Of a stretch of 64,000 nt of DNA, positions 49,146 to 57,888 are shown piece by piece. The DNA lies in assembly GCF_032229285.1 (NCBI RefSeq), contig NZ_CP135084.1:62001-126000 (forward strand), given 5' to 3'. This DNA is from Rheinheimera sp. MMS21-TC3. Lineage in GTDB: Bacteria > Pseudomonadota > Gammaproteobacteria > Enterobacterales > Alteromonadaceae. Within the stretch, counting starts at the first letter, position 1. Each line of letters opens with the position of its first letter. The notes under the pieces were generated by a model that was not told the origin of the DNA, ran no database searches, and saw only the letters and a program-made list of their open reading frames with translations. Position numbers and translations under genes: made by a program.

Positions 49146-50329
49146 GAATATGGGCCTTACTAAGCAAGGAGTGGCGTTTACTCTATAGAGATATCCATGC
49201 CTTAGCAGTATTGTTCTTAATGCCATTAATCTTTGTCTTACTGATGGCTTTTGCCTTGTCTGATCTTAATGCAGGCACAACTGCACCTGCAAATTTGCAC
49301 CTAATTCAGCACGCTAAAGACACTAACAGTCGTTTTTTTGCTGCCGCTTTAGCCGAACAGGTTAAGCTATTACCAAGCAGCGACGAAAATACCATAACAG
49401 TAATAACCGGTGCGAATTTTAGCGAGCTATTAGAGCAAGAAACAACAGCCTCCTTACCTCAGTTACAACTTATTTTCCCTGCAAGTACCGCACCTGTGAT
49501 GCGACAGCAGATAAGAGCAGCTGTGACTTTAAGTTTAGCCCAAACTCGGTTACAGGCTTTTTTAACCGCCAATGAAATGCTGTCAGACGATCAGAGTCTA
49601 GAGCAACAACTGGCAATTATACGCCAGCAAACCGATAGCACCCTGGATGAGCAGGACCGCGGCCGTGGCGGTAAAGTGTTTGATCAGGCTAGCGCTAGCC
49701 AGCATAGCGTGCCTGCTTGGTTAATTTTTGGTATGTTTTTTGTTATGTTGCCTATGGCTAACACTCTACTTGCAGAGCAGCAAAGTGGTACCTTATTGCG
49801 TTTAAAATCTGCTGGTTTGCCACCGCTAACACTCGCTATAGGCAAGTGTTTACCTTACTTTGTTATTAATTTATTACAATTTGCTATATTGCTGGCGGTA
49901 AGTCGCTTATTGTTACCACTATTAGGTTTAGAGTCTTTACAGCTTAATGGCAGTATACTTGCCTACATAGTTTTAGCCTGTAGCATAGCGCTATGCAGTA
50001 GCTGTTTTGGCTTTTTAATCGCCAGCCTAGTGCGCAGTAATGAGCAAGCTTTAATGTTAAGTGGCGGCTGTAATATTATCTTAGCCGCTATTGGCGGTAT
50101 TATGGTACCAAAATCAGTGATGCCAGAAGCCATGCAGCAACTGGCCGCGGTATCACCCATGAGCTGGGCCTTAGATGGTTGCCTTATTTTACTGACAGGT
50201 CATGGTGGTGTAATAGATATTGCCCCTTCAGCTTTAAAACTAACACTATTTGCGCTGGGTAGTTTTACTTTAGCGTTCTTTATTTATCAATATAAACTGA
50301 GTCGAATAAAATGGACCGCAATTTATTAA
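49142..50329 (+). CDS. ABC-2 type transporter permease
   Basis: A 395-residue membrane protein. One N-terminal span (residues 22-40), a soluble domain to about residue 190, then five spans containing FFVMLPMANTLLAEQQSGTL, LRLKSAGLPPLTLAIGK and AIGGIMVPKSVMPEAMQQLA, typical of ABC-2 permeases of the YhhJ/DrrB kind. It overlaps the ATPase gene by 4 bp and the carrier-protein gene by 19 bp, so it belongs to the biosynthetic operon. Confidence 0.92.
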   Translation: MRIWALLSKEWRLLYRDIHALAVLFLMPLIFVLLMAFALSDLNAGTTAPANLHLIQHAKDTNSRFFAAALAEQVKLLPSSDENTITVITGANFSELLEQETTASLPQLQLIFPASTAPVMRQQIRAAVTLSLAQTRLQAFLTANEMLSDDQSLEQQLAIIRQQTDSTLDEQDRGRGGKVFDQASASQHSVPAWLIFGMFFVMLPMANTLLAEQQSGTLLRLKSAGLPPLTLAIGKCLPYFVINLLQFAILLAVSRLLLPLLGLESLQLNGSILAYIVLACSIALCSSCFGFLIASLVRSNEQALMLSGGCNIILAAIGGIMVPKSVMPEAMQQLAAVSPMSWALDGCLILLTGHGGVIDIAPSALKLTLFALGSFTLAFFIYQYKLSRIKWTAIY

Positions 50330-50577
50330 CTGAAAAATTAAAACAATTGCTTGTAATTGAGTGTGACAAGGAAGATGAACTAGAATGGCAAGAAATTGCT
50401 AATGAAGAAGTATTATTTGGTAATAAGAGTCGGCTAGATTTAGATAGCCTTGACGCTTTGCAGCTAAGTTTAGCCGTACAAAAGCAATATGGTATCCGTA
50501 TTGAAGGCGCCAGCCAAGGCCGAAAAGTGCTGTATAATATTGATAGTTTAGCTGATTACATTTTGGCTAATACATGA
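50311..50577 (+). CDS. Acyl carrier protein 1
   Basis: An 88-residue carrier protein. The phosphopantetheine attachment serine is S46 in RLDLDSLDALQLSL. It overlaps the permease gene by 19 bp and the ketosynthase gene by 4 bp. Next to the ketosynthase and its partner, it could serve a separate chain, for example the resorcinol arm, from that handled by carriers 2 and 3. Confidence 0.9.
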   Translation: MDRNLLTEKLKQLLVIECDKEDELEWQEIANEEVLFGNKSRLDLDSLDALQLSLAVQKQYGIRIEGASQGRKVLYNIDSLADYILANT

Positions 50578-51665
50578 AGCCTGTTTACCTAAGTCAGTTT
50601 CAGCTTTGTTCTGCTTTAGCCGACAATTTACCCCAAGCTGCTATCTATTACGCCCAAGGCAAGCAGCCTTTACCAACTTATGCTGATGATGTTTTATCGT
50701 TACCCTATTTCGCTGTACCCAGTTCGGATAAAAGCTTACATTTACGCTTAAAACAACTGTTAAAAACCACACTAGATGCAGCTAATTTAACCGCAGCTGA
50801 TTGTTTACTGCTGGTTGCTTCTACTGCGTTAGATGTTGGCTTGCTAGAGCAACGCTTAGAGCAAGGAGTACCACTTAGTTACGCACTAATGCCATCCTAT
50901 GATAGTTTTAGTCAAAAAGTCGATGACGGCTTTAATTTTGCTGCGGTACGTATAATTAACACTGCCTGCACTAGCGCCGCAAATGCCTTACTTTATAGCC
51001 AACGTTTTTTGCAACTTGGCTTATATCGTCATGTTTTAGTATTAGCCTTTGAACCACCAGGAAAAATTACCCGCTCTGGTTTTAGCACTTTAGAGCTCAC
51101 CAGCCAAAGTGGCCAATACCGCCCCTTTCATCCCCAACGTGATGGTTTAATATTAGGTGAAGCCTATGCCACGGCAATAGTGAGTAAAACAGCTGACTTT
51201 AATCCAATAGCTAAGCTGCTTGGTGGCTACAGCGCTTGTGATACCTACAATATTACCACTACAGCAGAAGATGGTAATCATATAGCTCAAGTTATGCAGT
51301 TAGCTCTAGAAAAAAGCGGCGTTAATCAAGATGAAATTGCTTTATTAAAGTTACATGGCACTGCGACACCGGCTAATGATACCGCCGAAACTAATGGCAT
51401 CTTGCGCTTATTTACTAACAAAGTTCCACCCCTAGCAGTACTAAAGCCCTATTTAGGCCATACCTTAGGGGCCTGTGGTTTAAGTGAATTAGCGCTATTA
51501 TTTACTACCCTACAAGACAATCCGCTACCTGCCTTACCTTATGCTAATGAGGCCAGCCTGCCTTTTAGTAATAAAGAATTGAGTCTAAATACACAAGATA
51601 TTGTAATGGCAAACTTTTTTGGCTTTGGTGGTAATAATGCTAGCTTACTATTGAGGAAATGCTGA
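50574..51665 (+). CDS. Beta-ketoacyl-ACP synthase (KAS I/II type)
   Basis: A 363-residue condensing enzyme with an intact triad: C132 in NTACTSAANALL, H261 in LKLHGTATPANDT and H296 in LKPYLGHTLGACG. It is shorter than usual KAS II (about 410) at the N-terminus. It resembles the ketosynthases of aryl-polyene clusters. The stop overlaps the start of the following ketosynthase-like gene (TGATG), so the two proteins are likely partners. Confidence 0.9.
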   Translation: MKPVYLSQFQLCSALADNLPQAAIYYAQGKQPLPTYADDVLSLPYFAVPSSDKSLHLRLKQLLKTTLDAANLTAADCLLLVASTALDVGLLEQRLEQGVPLSYALMPSYDSFSQKVDDGFNFAAVRIINTACTSAANALLYSQRFLQLGLYRHVLVLAFEPPGKITRSGFSTLELTSQSGQYRPFHPQRDGLILGEAYATAIVSKTADFNPIAKLLGGYSACDTYNITTTAEDGNHIAQVMQLALEKSGVNQDEIALLKLHGTATPANDTAETNGILRLFTNKVPPLAVLKPYLGHTLGACGLSELALLFTTLQDNPLPALPYANEASLPFSNKELSLNTQDIVMANFFGFGGNNASLLLRKC

Positions 51666-52210
51666 TGTTTAGTGTGGTCCAACATTATGAGCTAACGCTG
51701 GATGCCAATAGTACAGACAAAGTATTAAAGCAACAGTTAAAACAACTGCTACCAAGTATGCCGCGGCGCATGGATCGCCTCGCTTTGTTAACCTTATTGC
51801 TTGCTTTACCCTTTCGTGATCAGTTAGCTAGCCGTTGTGGTATTTATTTAGCTGCAGATTACCCTTCATTAAATAATATGTATGCACTGCTAGATACAGT
51901 AATTATTCAGCAGCAACTACCTAAGCCATTTGAGTTTGTAAATAGTGTTAGTAATGCCGCCAGTTTTTACGCAGCACAAATGTTAAATTTGGATGGACCT
52001 AATGTGTTTATTGGTGCTGGCAGCCAGCCATGGCAACCTTTAGCTGAGCTAGCTTATGCCGACTTACATTGCGATATAGTCTCAGAAGCACTACTAATCC
52101 GCTGCTTACAAGGCAACAACCAGCTTAGCGGCCAGGCTGTACTGCTGCGCCGTGGTGATTGGCAGCCTAAGCATTGGCAGTTTAGCGACTTTGTCGCCGC
52201 ACAAGGTTAA
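51665..52210 (+). CDS. Truncated ketosynthase-like partner protein
   Basis: A 181-residue protein resembling the N-terminal half of a beta-ketoacyl synthase. SVSNAASFYAAQMLNLDGPN is the segment that holds the active-site cysteine in ketosynthases, but here there is no cysteine, so it cannot condense. Such proteins act as chain-length factors or structural partners. ATG 51665 has GAGG at a better distance than ATG 51659. Not a decayed gene: the frame is clean and closely coupled to the active enzyme. Confidence 0.7.
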   Translation: MFSVVQHYELTLDANSTDKVLKQQLKQLLPSMPRRMDRLALLTLLLALPFRDQLASRCGIYLAADYPSLNNMYALLDTVIIQQQLPKPFEFVNSVSNAASFYAAQMLNLDGPNVFIGAGSQPWQPLAELAYADLHCDIVSEALLIRCLQGNNQLSGQAVLLRRGDWQPKHWQFSDFVAAQG

Positions 52211-52212
52211 TT

Positions 52213-53217
52213 TTATAGCTTAGCGGCGGTTTTACACCAAGCGGCTAATTGCTGCATCAGCTGCCGCTCTTGCTGTGCCAGTTGTTGTAAACTGGCGGCT
52301 AATTCCGCAAAGTTTGGCTTGGCTTGTTTAGCTTTACAGTACTGCACCAGTTGTGAGGCAAAACCACGCCAACCATCACCAATTAACGTCATTTGATTAG
52401 CAGCATCATGCAATACCGGCTCATTAAGTTTAATTGCCGCCTCTTGCAAAAATGAAGCGTACATAAAGCGAAATCCTGCCCCGCCGGTACCTATTTCTTC
52501 TTGCATCCGCACTATATGAGTAAGGTAAAGACGATTATACTTTGTTGCCGCCGGGTCAAGTTTAGCAATTTTCTTTGCTAAATGCGCAATGCCGCGTACA
52601 CCAATCCAAGGTAAAGGTAAGCCATCAAGAATACGGGTAGTTGCTTTAATGCTTTGCCGAATAAGCTTAGGCCAGTTTACGTTAGTTGGCGTGTTGCCCA
52701 AAGTATACATTAAGCCTTTAGGGGCCAAGGCACCTTTGGCAAAGCGGGCTTTATTTAGGGCATCAGTGCTACATTGCACTACATCTTCAAAGACAGGATC
52801 ACTAATTAAATAATTATCATTTTCTTTTGCGTACACCAGTAAATTATGGGCATTAAAATGAAAACGCATTTCTGCTGGAAAGTAGGGCAACCAAAATACA
52901 CTTGTTTGTAAACCAACGGCTTCTTTGTTGGCTAAAGCCTGATCCAAGGCTAACTGCCCCGCCTCAACTCCACTAAAGCGCTTACTTTGAATATTAAGCC
53001 CTAAGCGTTTATTTAGGGTATTAATAATATGTTTAGGTGGCATACGATAAGCAATCAGCGGCATACCATTTAGCTTAACAATAGGTAAATAAGCAAAAGC
53101 TAACGCTGAGGACAAGCCAAAAACCATAGGTTCACTAATAGCAAAGCCGGCATTGGTTAAAAGGCTAGACATAACACCACTTTCACAATGGGCGCTTTGT
53201 TGATGAGTAAAAGTCAT
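52213..53217 (-). CDS. BtrH-like cysteine acyltransferase (BtrH_N, DUF4872)
   Basis: A 334-residue protein. The N-terminal BtrH_N domain has a likely Cys-His-Asp triad: C11 (AHCESGVMSSLL), H124 (FNAHNLLVYA) and D140 (YLISDPV). SEPMVFGLSSALAFAY is the other family mark. The C-terminal part (about residues 200-330) fits DUF4872. BtrH of butirosin synthesis moves an acyl group from a carrier protein to an amine; here a carrier-bound polyene acyl could be moved to a resorcinol hydroxyl. That role is inference. ATG 53217 is preferred to a longer frame. Minus-strand operon with darA and darB. Confidence 0.82.
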   Translation of the reverse strand: MTFTHQQSAHCESGVMSSLLTNAGFAISEPMVFGLSSALAFAYLPIVKLNGMPLIAYRMPPKHIINTLNKRLGLNIQSKRFSGVEAGQLALDQALANKEAVGLQTSVFWLPYFPAEMRFHFNAHNLLVYAKENDNYLISDPVFEDVVQCSTDALNKARFAKGALAPKGLMYTLGNTPTNVNWPKLIRQSIKATTRILDGLPLPWIGVRGIAHLAKKIAKLDPAATKYNRLYLTHIVRMQEEIGTGGAGFRFMYASFLQEAAIKLNEPVLHDAANQMTLIGDGWRGFASQLVQYCKAKQAKPNFAELAASLQQLAQQERQLMQQLAAWCKTAAKL

Positions 53218-53218
53218 A

Positions 53219-53635
53219 TTATTCCTGCTGATTAGCTTGTGACTGATAGGCTTTAAGCTGGGCCAGCGGTACACCTAATGCATCACTGTAGCGCCGTAAG
53301 ATAGCACTAGATAAACCCCGATAATGGGCTGGTTTAAAATGGCGCCGAAGCCGCCAGCGCCAAAAACCACTGATTTGGCTAAGTCCAGTTTCATCTAGCC
53401 TTGCTTGATACATCAAATAGGGTAAAGGGGATAATAGGCCCTGCTGCCATTGGTTATAAGCCTCTTGTGCTTGCTGTTCAAGTGCTTCTACCGCTAGCGT
53501 GGTAGCAAATGCCTCGGTATCCCAGCCACTACTTTTAGTGCCCGTATAACGTCCCTCACTAGTAGTAGCATACAGCAACTTTTTATGGCCACCGTAGCTA
53601 CTGCTTTTATCTTGAGGAACATCATCAAGCTTCAT
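53219..53635 (-). CDS. Unrecognised protein between darB and the BtrH-like gene
   Basis: A 138-residue protein I cannot assign. The N-terminal half has GGHKKLLYATTSEGRYTGTK and SSGWDTEAFATTLAVEALEQ; the C-terminal half is rich in Arg, Trp and Tyr (ISGFWRWRLRRHFKPAHY) and ends in a helix with Gln. No signal peptide or membrane span. It overlaps darB by 11 bp and lies 1 base before the BtrH-like gene, so it is firmly part of this operon and probably acts with its neighbours. Confidence 0.8.
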   Translation of the reverse strand: MKLDDVPQDKSSSYGGHKKLLYATTSEGRYTGTKSSGWDTEAFATTLAVEALEQQAQEAYNQWQQGLLSPLPYLMYQARLDETGLSQISGFWRWRLRRHFKPAHYRGLSSAILRRYSDALGVPLAQLKAYQSQANQQE

Positions 53636-54785
53636 TATTCGCTACCTCTAGCAACATAAAGGCACTAGAAAAGCGGCCACTTTCTGGAATGTAACAGAGA
53701 ATTTTTTCTCCCGCCTGTAGTTTGCCACTATTAAAAAGCTCTTCTAGCATAATAAAAATAGAAGCTGAACCTGTGTTGCCTTTAGTGGTTAAATTAGTAA
53801 ACCATTTGCTCTGTGGGATCACAAAGTCTATGTTTTCTAATCCAGCTAATAATCTATCTCGAAAGTACTCTGAAGAGTAATGCGGTAAAAAATAATCTAT
53901 TTGCTCTGGTAACATGGGATGCTTTTGCAACACACGTTGTAAAGCCTGCTCTACCGTTACAGAAACAATGTTTTCATTTAATAACTTAACATCTTGCTTA
54001 ACCGACATCACCGACTGCTCGGCGCGCTCAGCAGCATCAAAGTGAGTCCAACCTTGCAACCCAGCAGCTGTGTGCTCGGCTCCAGCATACATACAGGCAG
54101 GCAATTGATTAGCAAAAGAGATAATATCAATCCAATGAATACGTAAACTTAACCCTTCTGCCGCGGGTTTATTTTGTAGCCATACTGCGCCTGCGCCATC
54201 AGATAGCATCCAGCGCAAAAAGTCTTTTTCAAAGGCTAATTCTGGTTGTTTGTCTAATAATGCTAATTTTGCTTCAGTTTCCGCACTAAAGTTACGAGCA
54301 TGCATCATATTAGATGCCACTTCTGAACCGCAGGCTACCGCATTATTGCTGTTACCACTAGCAACACTCATCCAAGCGTACTTTAAGGCGGTAACACCAC
54401 AGATACAAATACCCGCTGTTGCGACGACTTCGCAGGGCGGATTACCTAGCTCACCATGCACCATCACAGCATGGTTTGGCATTAACTGATCAGGCGCAGA
54501 GCTACTGGCAACCAAACATTCAATACTATTTAATTGCTCTGGCGTTGTGCATAATTTACGAATAGCTAAAGCCGCTAGCTGAGCATTATTTAACCCCGCT
54601 TTACCGGTAGCAGGGTCAATAACATAATGGCGCTGCTTAATACCATTACTGCGCAAAATTAACCGTCTAGCACGAGAAGGCTTATTGCCTACTTGGCCTA
54701 ATCGAGACTCCATTTCTTCATTTGATACCGCATCAAAAGGTAACTCGGCTGCAATGCGGCTAATATAAACTGGGTGTACTGACAT
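53625..54785 (-). CDS. darB: DarB-like ketosynthase III
   Basis: A 386-residue FabH-fold enzyme. Active-site region VVATAGICICGV has two cysteines (C127 and C129, one of them the nucleophile); His is in FLPHYSSEYFRD and Asn in TKGNTGSASIFI. It fits the DarB/StlD type that condenses two beta-keto acyl units to start the dialkylresorcinol or cyclohexanedione ring. ATG 54785 has AAGGGAA upstream. Between darA and the unknown 138-residue protein. Confidence 0.85.
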   Translation of the reverse strand: MSVHPVYISRIAAELPFDAVSNEEMESRLGQVGNKPSRARRLILRSNGIKQRHYVIDPATGKAGLNNAQLAALAIRKLCTTPEQLNSIECLVASSSAPDQLMPNHAVMVHGELGNPPCEVVATAGICICGVTALKYAWMSVASGNSNNAVACGSEVASNMMHARNFSAETEAKLALLDKQPELAFEKDFLRWMLSDGAGAVWLQNKPAAEGLSLRIHWIDIISFANQLPACMYAGAEHTAAGLQGWTHFDAAERAEQSVMSVKQDVKLLNENIVSVTVEQALQRVLQKHPMLPEQIDYFLPHYSSEYFRDRLLAGLENIDFVIPQSKWFTNLTTKGNTGSASIFIMLEELFNSGKLQAGEKILCYIPESGRFSSAFMLLEVANNEA

Positions 54786-54826
54786 CAAATTCCCTTCAAC
54801 TCACGCCTAAACTGCTGGAGACTACT

Positions 54827-55744
54827 TTATTCGCCGGACGGAGCAGCAAAATAACGTTTTTGCTTGGCAATACGCTTTTTAGTTAATGGTGCTAGTAACT
54901 TTTTAGCTAAGGCAGTAATAGGTACAACCGTAACAATTAATAGCAATAAAAAACAGACATAAACAGCCAAGCCAAATTTACGCCTTAAGCTGTGCTCTGG
55001 TCCTAGCTTATATAGTAGTCTGGCCCAAATACTAAAACTGTGATTGCCTACCCGCTCACTTGCTATAAGTTTTTCATCAATAGTAACGGCTTGTAAGCCG
55101 GTTAACATACTACTGGTAATAGCATTGTTATCGGCTTGCAAACGCTGAGCTATGCGATCACCGAACCGACTCGCAGCCTTGATATCTTGCTCGCTAATTC
55201 CTGCTTTTGGTAACCAAGACTTAGCTTTTTGTTTGCCGGTAAACATCCACATCGGCGTGGCAAGAAAGCTTGCTGCGCTACCGCATTTATCAACTAAGGC
55301 AATATTATCAATAAGTTTGGCTTCTAGTCGTTCTAAGTGGATTTTAACCTTTTCTTGCGCCATTAACCACATATTACGGCAACCTATCAAGGTAACAACA
55401 GGCGTGTTTTTAAATAATTGCTGAGCAAGAGGGCTTTGTAAAAAGCTACTAATAGGCAAGGAGGGTGATAGAAACCATACTTGATAAGCTAAAATAATAA
55501 GATCATATTTATCTGCCAACTCAACGCTAACAGGCTGTAAGGGTTGCGGAATTTGTAACACTGTTTCTGGAAAAATAGAAAAAAAGCGAATAAAGGGCCA
55601 AGGAAACGGATAAGGAGTAACAGGCTGCACAGTTAAAAAGTCAACTTGAATATTGTCTGCGTTTGATAAAGGCGCACAGACAGAAGAAACAAGCCGATTA
55701 AGCTGCCCTGTTTGTGAATAATTTATAACTAATACTCTGCGCAT
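54827..55744 (-). CDS. darA: DarA-like dialkylresorcinol-forming enzyme
   Basis: A 305-residue protein like those annotated as dialkylresorcinol condensing enzyme DarA. The N-terminus, VLVINYSQTGQLNRLVSSV, has the flavodoxin-type flavin-binding loop, consistent with the oxidative aromatisation of the ring formed by DarB. AYQVWFLSPSLPISSFL and GCRNMWLMAQEKVK are family-like. A hydrophobic span near residues 255-280 suggests membrane attachment. First gene of the leftward sub-operon, divergent from the aryl-polyene genes at 55915. Confidence 0.85.
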   Translation of the reverse strand: MRRVLVINYSQTGQLNRLVSSVCAPLSNADNIQVDFLTVQPVTPYPFPWPFIRFFSIFPETVLQIPQPLQPVSVELADKYDLIILAYQVWFLSPSLPISSFLQSPLAQQLFKNTPVVTLIGCRNMWLMAQEKVKIHLERLEAKLIDNIALVDKCGSAASFLATPMWMFTGKQKAKSWLPKAGISEQDIKAASRFGDRIAQRLQADNNAITSSMLTGLQAVTIDEKLIASERVGNHSFSIWARLLYKLGPEHSLRRKFGLAVYVCFLLLLIVTVVPITALAKKLLAPLTKKRIAKQKRYFAAPSGE

Positions 55745-55914
55745 CTGATATCACTTTGTTCCTTTTCAAACCATCAAACAGACAAGTTTGCACTTTAATA
55801 GCCCTTTTGGTCAATCAATATTGAATTAAAGTGTTTTTATTTTACTTTTCATGCCGAGTTTATATATCATATCCGCTTTTAATGTCGTTGTGTTTATATA
55901 GGGATGATGGTGAC

Positions 55915-56619
55915 ATGGAATTATATATAAAATCCTGGGCAACTTGGATGCCGTCACCAAGTAAGGACGGTGCTATAGCGCCAGAACAACCCGCTTTAAG
56001 TCAAGTGCCTGCAATGACGCGCCGCCGCTTAAGTAAAATGACCAAGCTGGCTTTTGATGTTGCTTTACAAACTATAGAGCAACAAGACACCACAGCACTA
56101 CCTACCATTTTTGCTTCACGCCATGGCGATCTGCATAAAACTTTAATGTTACTGCAGCAACTAGGGGAAAAGGAGCCATTGTCACCTTCACAATTTGCTT
56201 TATCGGTGCATAATGCCATTAGCGGTCAATTTAGCATGTACAGCCAAAATCAAGCTGACAGCAATGCGATAGCGGCAGGTGCTGATAGCTTGCATTATGC
56301 AATTTTAGAAGCCGCAGCGCGTTTTTGTAGTGAGCCTGATTTAAAGCAATTGCTAGTGGTGTATGCGGATGAGCCTGTACCAGAGCCCTATCAACAGTTT
56401 TGTCAAGACCCTTCAATCCCTATCGCACTGGCCATCTTACTGCATCGCAATGAAGGTGAATTAGTCAAGTTTAGTATGCAACATAATGAGCAAAGCCAAG
56501 CCGAGAGCGATCAAGCTCTTAAGTTATTACCTTTTTTACAAGGGGAGCTAGAGCAACTTACTCTAGCCGGCCAACAACGACAATGGCAGTGGTGTAAGGC
56601 AAAAAAATGCAACAGCTAA
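55915..56619 (+). CDS. Ketosynthase chain-length factor-like protein (ApeC type)
   Basis: A 234-residue protein of the Ketoacyl-synt_2 type. MELYIKSWATWMPSP is a typical ApeC-like start; RRRLSKMTKLAFDVAL and ASRHGDLHKTLMLL follow, then PSQFALSVHNAISGQFSMYS where the cysteine of a ketosynthase is replaced. It would pair with an active ketosynthase not seen to its right in this window. ATG 55915 is chosen over an upstream start that gives an unlikely N-terminus. First gene of the long rightward operon. Confidence 0.85.
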   Translation: MELYIKSWATWMPSPSKDGAIAPEQPALSQVPAMTRRRLSKMTKLAFDVALQTIEQQDTTALPTIFASRHGDLHKTLMLLQQLGEKEPLSPSQFALSVHNAISGQFSMYSQNQADSNAIAAGADSLHYAILEAAARFCSEPDLKQLLVVYADEPVPEPYQQFCQDPSIPIALAILLHRNEGELVKFSMQHNEQSQAESDQALKLLPFLQGELEQLTLAGQQRQWQWCKAKKCNS

Positions 56620-57398
56620 ATCACTGGTACCGTATTCTTGCAACGGGTTTTTGTTTCGCCACTTTTGGTATTGGCGGTGTTTTGCTATCTGTAACTGTTT
56701 TTCCTTTGCAGCGATTATTTATTAGTGATGTTGAACAACGTAAGCGTCGGGCTCGACATACAGTCCATATTACCTTTAAGTTTTTTATCGCCTTAATGCG
56801 TTTTGTTGGTATTTTTAATTTTAATTTTACGGCTTCTACTCAATTAGAACAGGCGCGTGGTCAGATTATTATTGCTAACCATCCTAGCTTGATTGACGTA
56901 GTCGCTCTTATTGCTATGACCCCCCATGCCGATTGCGTAGTAAAAGCGCAATTGTTTTCTAACCCTTTTATGCGTGGCGTCATTACTAGCACCGGTTATA
57001 TTAGTAACTCTGATCCAGACAAACTACTAGATGACTGTGCTGCATCTTTAGAAAAGGGCAATAATTTAATCATTTTTCCTGAAGGAACACGCAGCACCCC
57101 TGGCACTGAGTTGGCTTTTCAACGTGGTGCGGCTAATATCGCGTTACGCGCACAGCGAGGCTATCTAGCATTGTATATTTGTTGCCAGCCAAGTACTCTG
57201 ACGAAACAGGAAAAGTGGTATCAGGTTCCCGCTACAAAACCTACGCTGAGCATTCAATATTTAAAGCATATTCAGCTGACAGCTTATCTGGAGCAAACCC
57301 AGTCCCCTTCGTTAGTTGCACGGCAGTTAACTAGGGATTTACAACATTTTTATCAACAGGCAGTGAAGCAACATGGACTCTTTGAAACTCGAACTTAA
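56607..57398 (+). CDS. Lysophospholipid-type acyltransferase
   Basis: A 263-residue membrane acyltransferase of the PlsC family, with HPSLIDVVAL (catalytic His and Asp) and FPEGTRSTPGTELAFQRG. One or two spans near the N-terminus. Aryl-polyene clusters carry such an enzyme, thought to attach the polyene to its lipid carrier. Overlaps its neighbours by 13 and 26 bp. Confidence 0.88.
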   Translation: MQQLNHWYRILATGFCFATFGIGGVLLSVTVFPLQRLFISDVEQRKRRARHTVHITFKFFIALMRFVGIFNFNFTASTQLEQARGQIIIANHPSLIDVVALIAMTPHADCVVKAQLFSNPFMRGVITSTGYISNSDPDKLLDDCAASLEKGNNLIIFPEGTRSTPGTELAFQRGAANIALRAQRGYLALYICCQPSTLTKQEKWYQVPATKPTLSIQYLKHIQLTAYLEQTQSPSLVARQLTRDLQHFYQQAVKQHGLFETRT

Positions 57399-57627
57399 GC
57401 AGCTAATTATTAATACATTGGAACTGGAAGATATTACTCCAGATGATATAGATGATGAGGCACCATTATTTGTTGACGGCTTAGGGCTAGATTCAATTGA
57501 TGCCCTAGAGTTAGGCCAGGCATTAAAGAAACAATATAATATTAAACCTGATGCCAACTCAGAACAAAATAAACAGCATTTTTCTAGCCTAAATAAATTA
57601 GCTTTATATGTTAAACAACAGCAGTAA
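57373..57627 (+). CDS. Acyl carrier protein 2
   Basis: An 84-residue carrier protein with S41 in LGLDSIDALELGQA as the attachment site. It resembles ApeE of aryl-polyene clusters. Overlaps the acyltransferase gene by 26 bp and lies 12 bases before carrier protein 3. Confidence 0.92.
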   Translation: MDSLKLELKQLIINTLELEDITPDDIDDEAPLFVDGLGLDSIDALELGQALKKQYNIKPDANSEQNKQHFSSLNKLALYVKQQQ

Positions 57628-57639
57628 GTGGAGCGAACA

Positions 57640-57888
57640 ATGAAAACAAAACAAGATGTGTTTAATCTACTACAGCAGTTAATGGTTAAAGAGTTTGAGC
57701 TTGATGCCGAGCAAATCAACCTAGATGCGCACCTATATGAAGATTTAGATCTAGATAGTATTGATGCTGTAGATTTAGTAGTAAAACTACGCGAGCTTAC
57801 CGGTAAAAAAATTGAGCCCGAAGCTTTTAAAGCAGTACGTACAGTAGGTGATGTTGTTGACGCGGTTTATGCTTTAATTGAAGCCTAA
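57640..57888 (+). CDS. Acyl carrier protein 3
   Basis: An 82-residue carrier protein, attachment site S40 in DLDLDSIDAVDLVVKL. It resembles ApeF. ATG 57640 is used because an earlier GTG adds only four residues and the Shine-Dalgarno GGAGCG fits the ATG. Overlaps the next gene by one base. Confidence 0.92.
   Translation: MKTKQDVFNLLQQLMVKEFELDAEQINLDAHLYEDLDLDSIDAVDLVVKLRELTGKKIEPEAFKAVRTVGDVVDAVYALIEA

Noticed and set aside
51665..52210. Pseudogene of a ketosynthase
   Set aside because: The frame is clean and coupled to the active ketosynthase; a cysteine-free partner protein is more likely.
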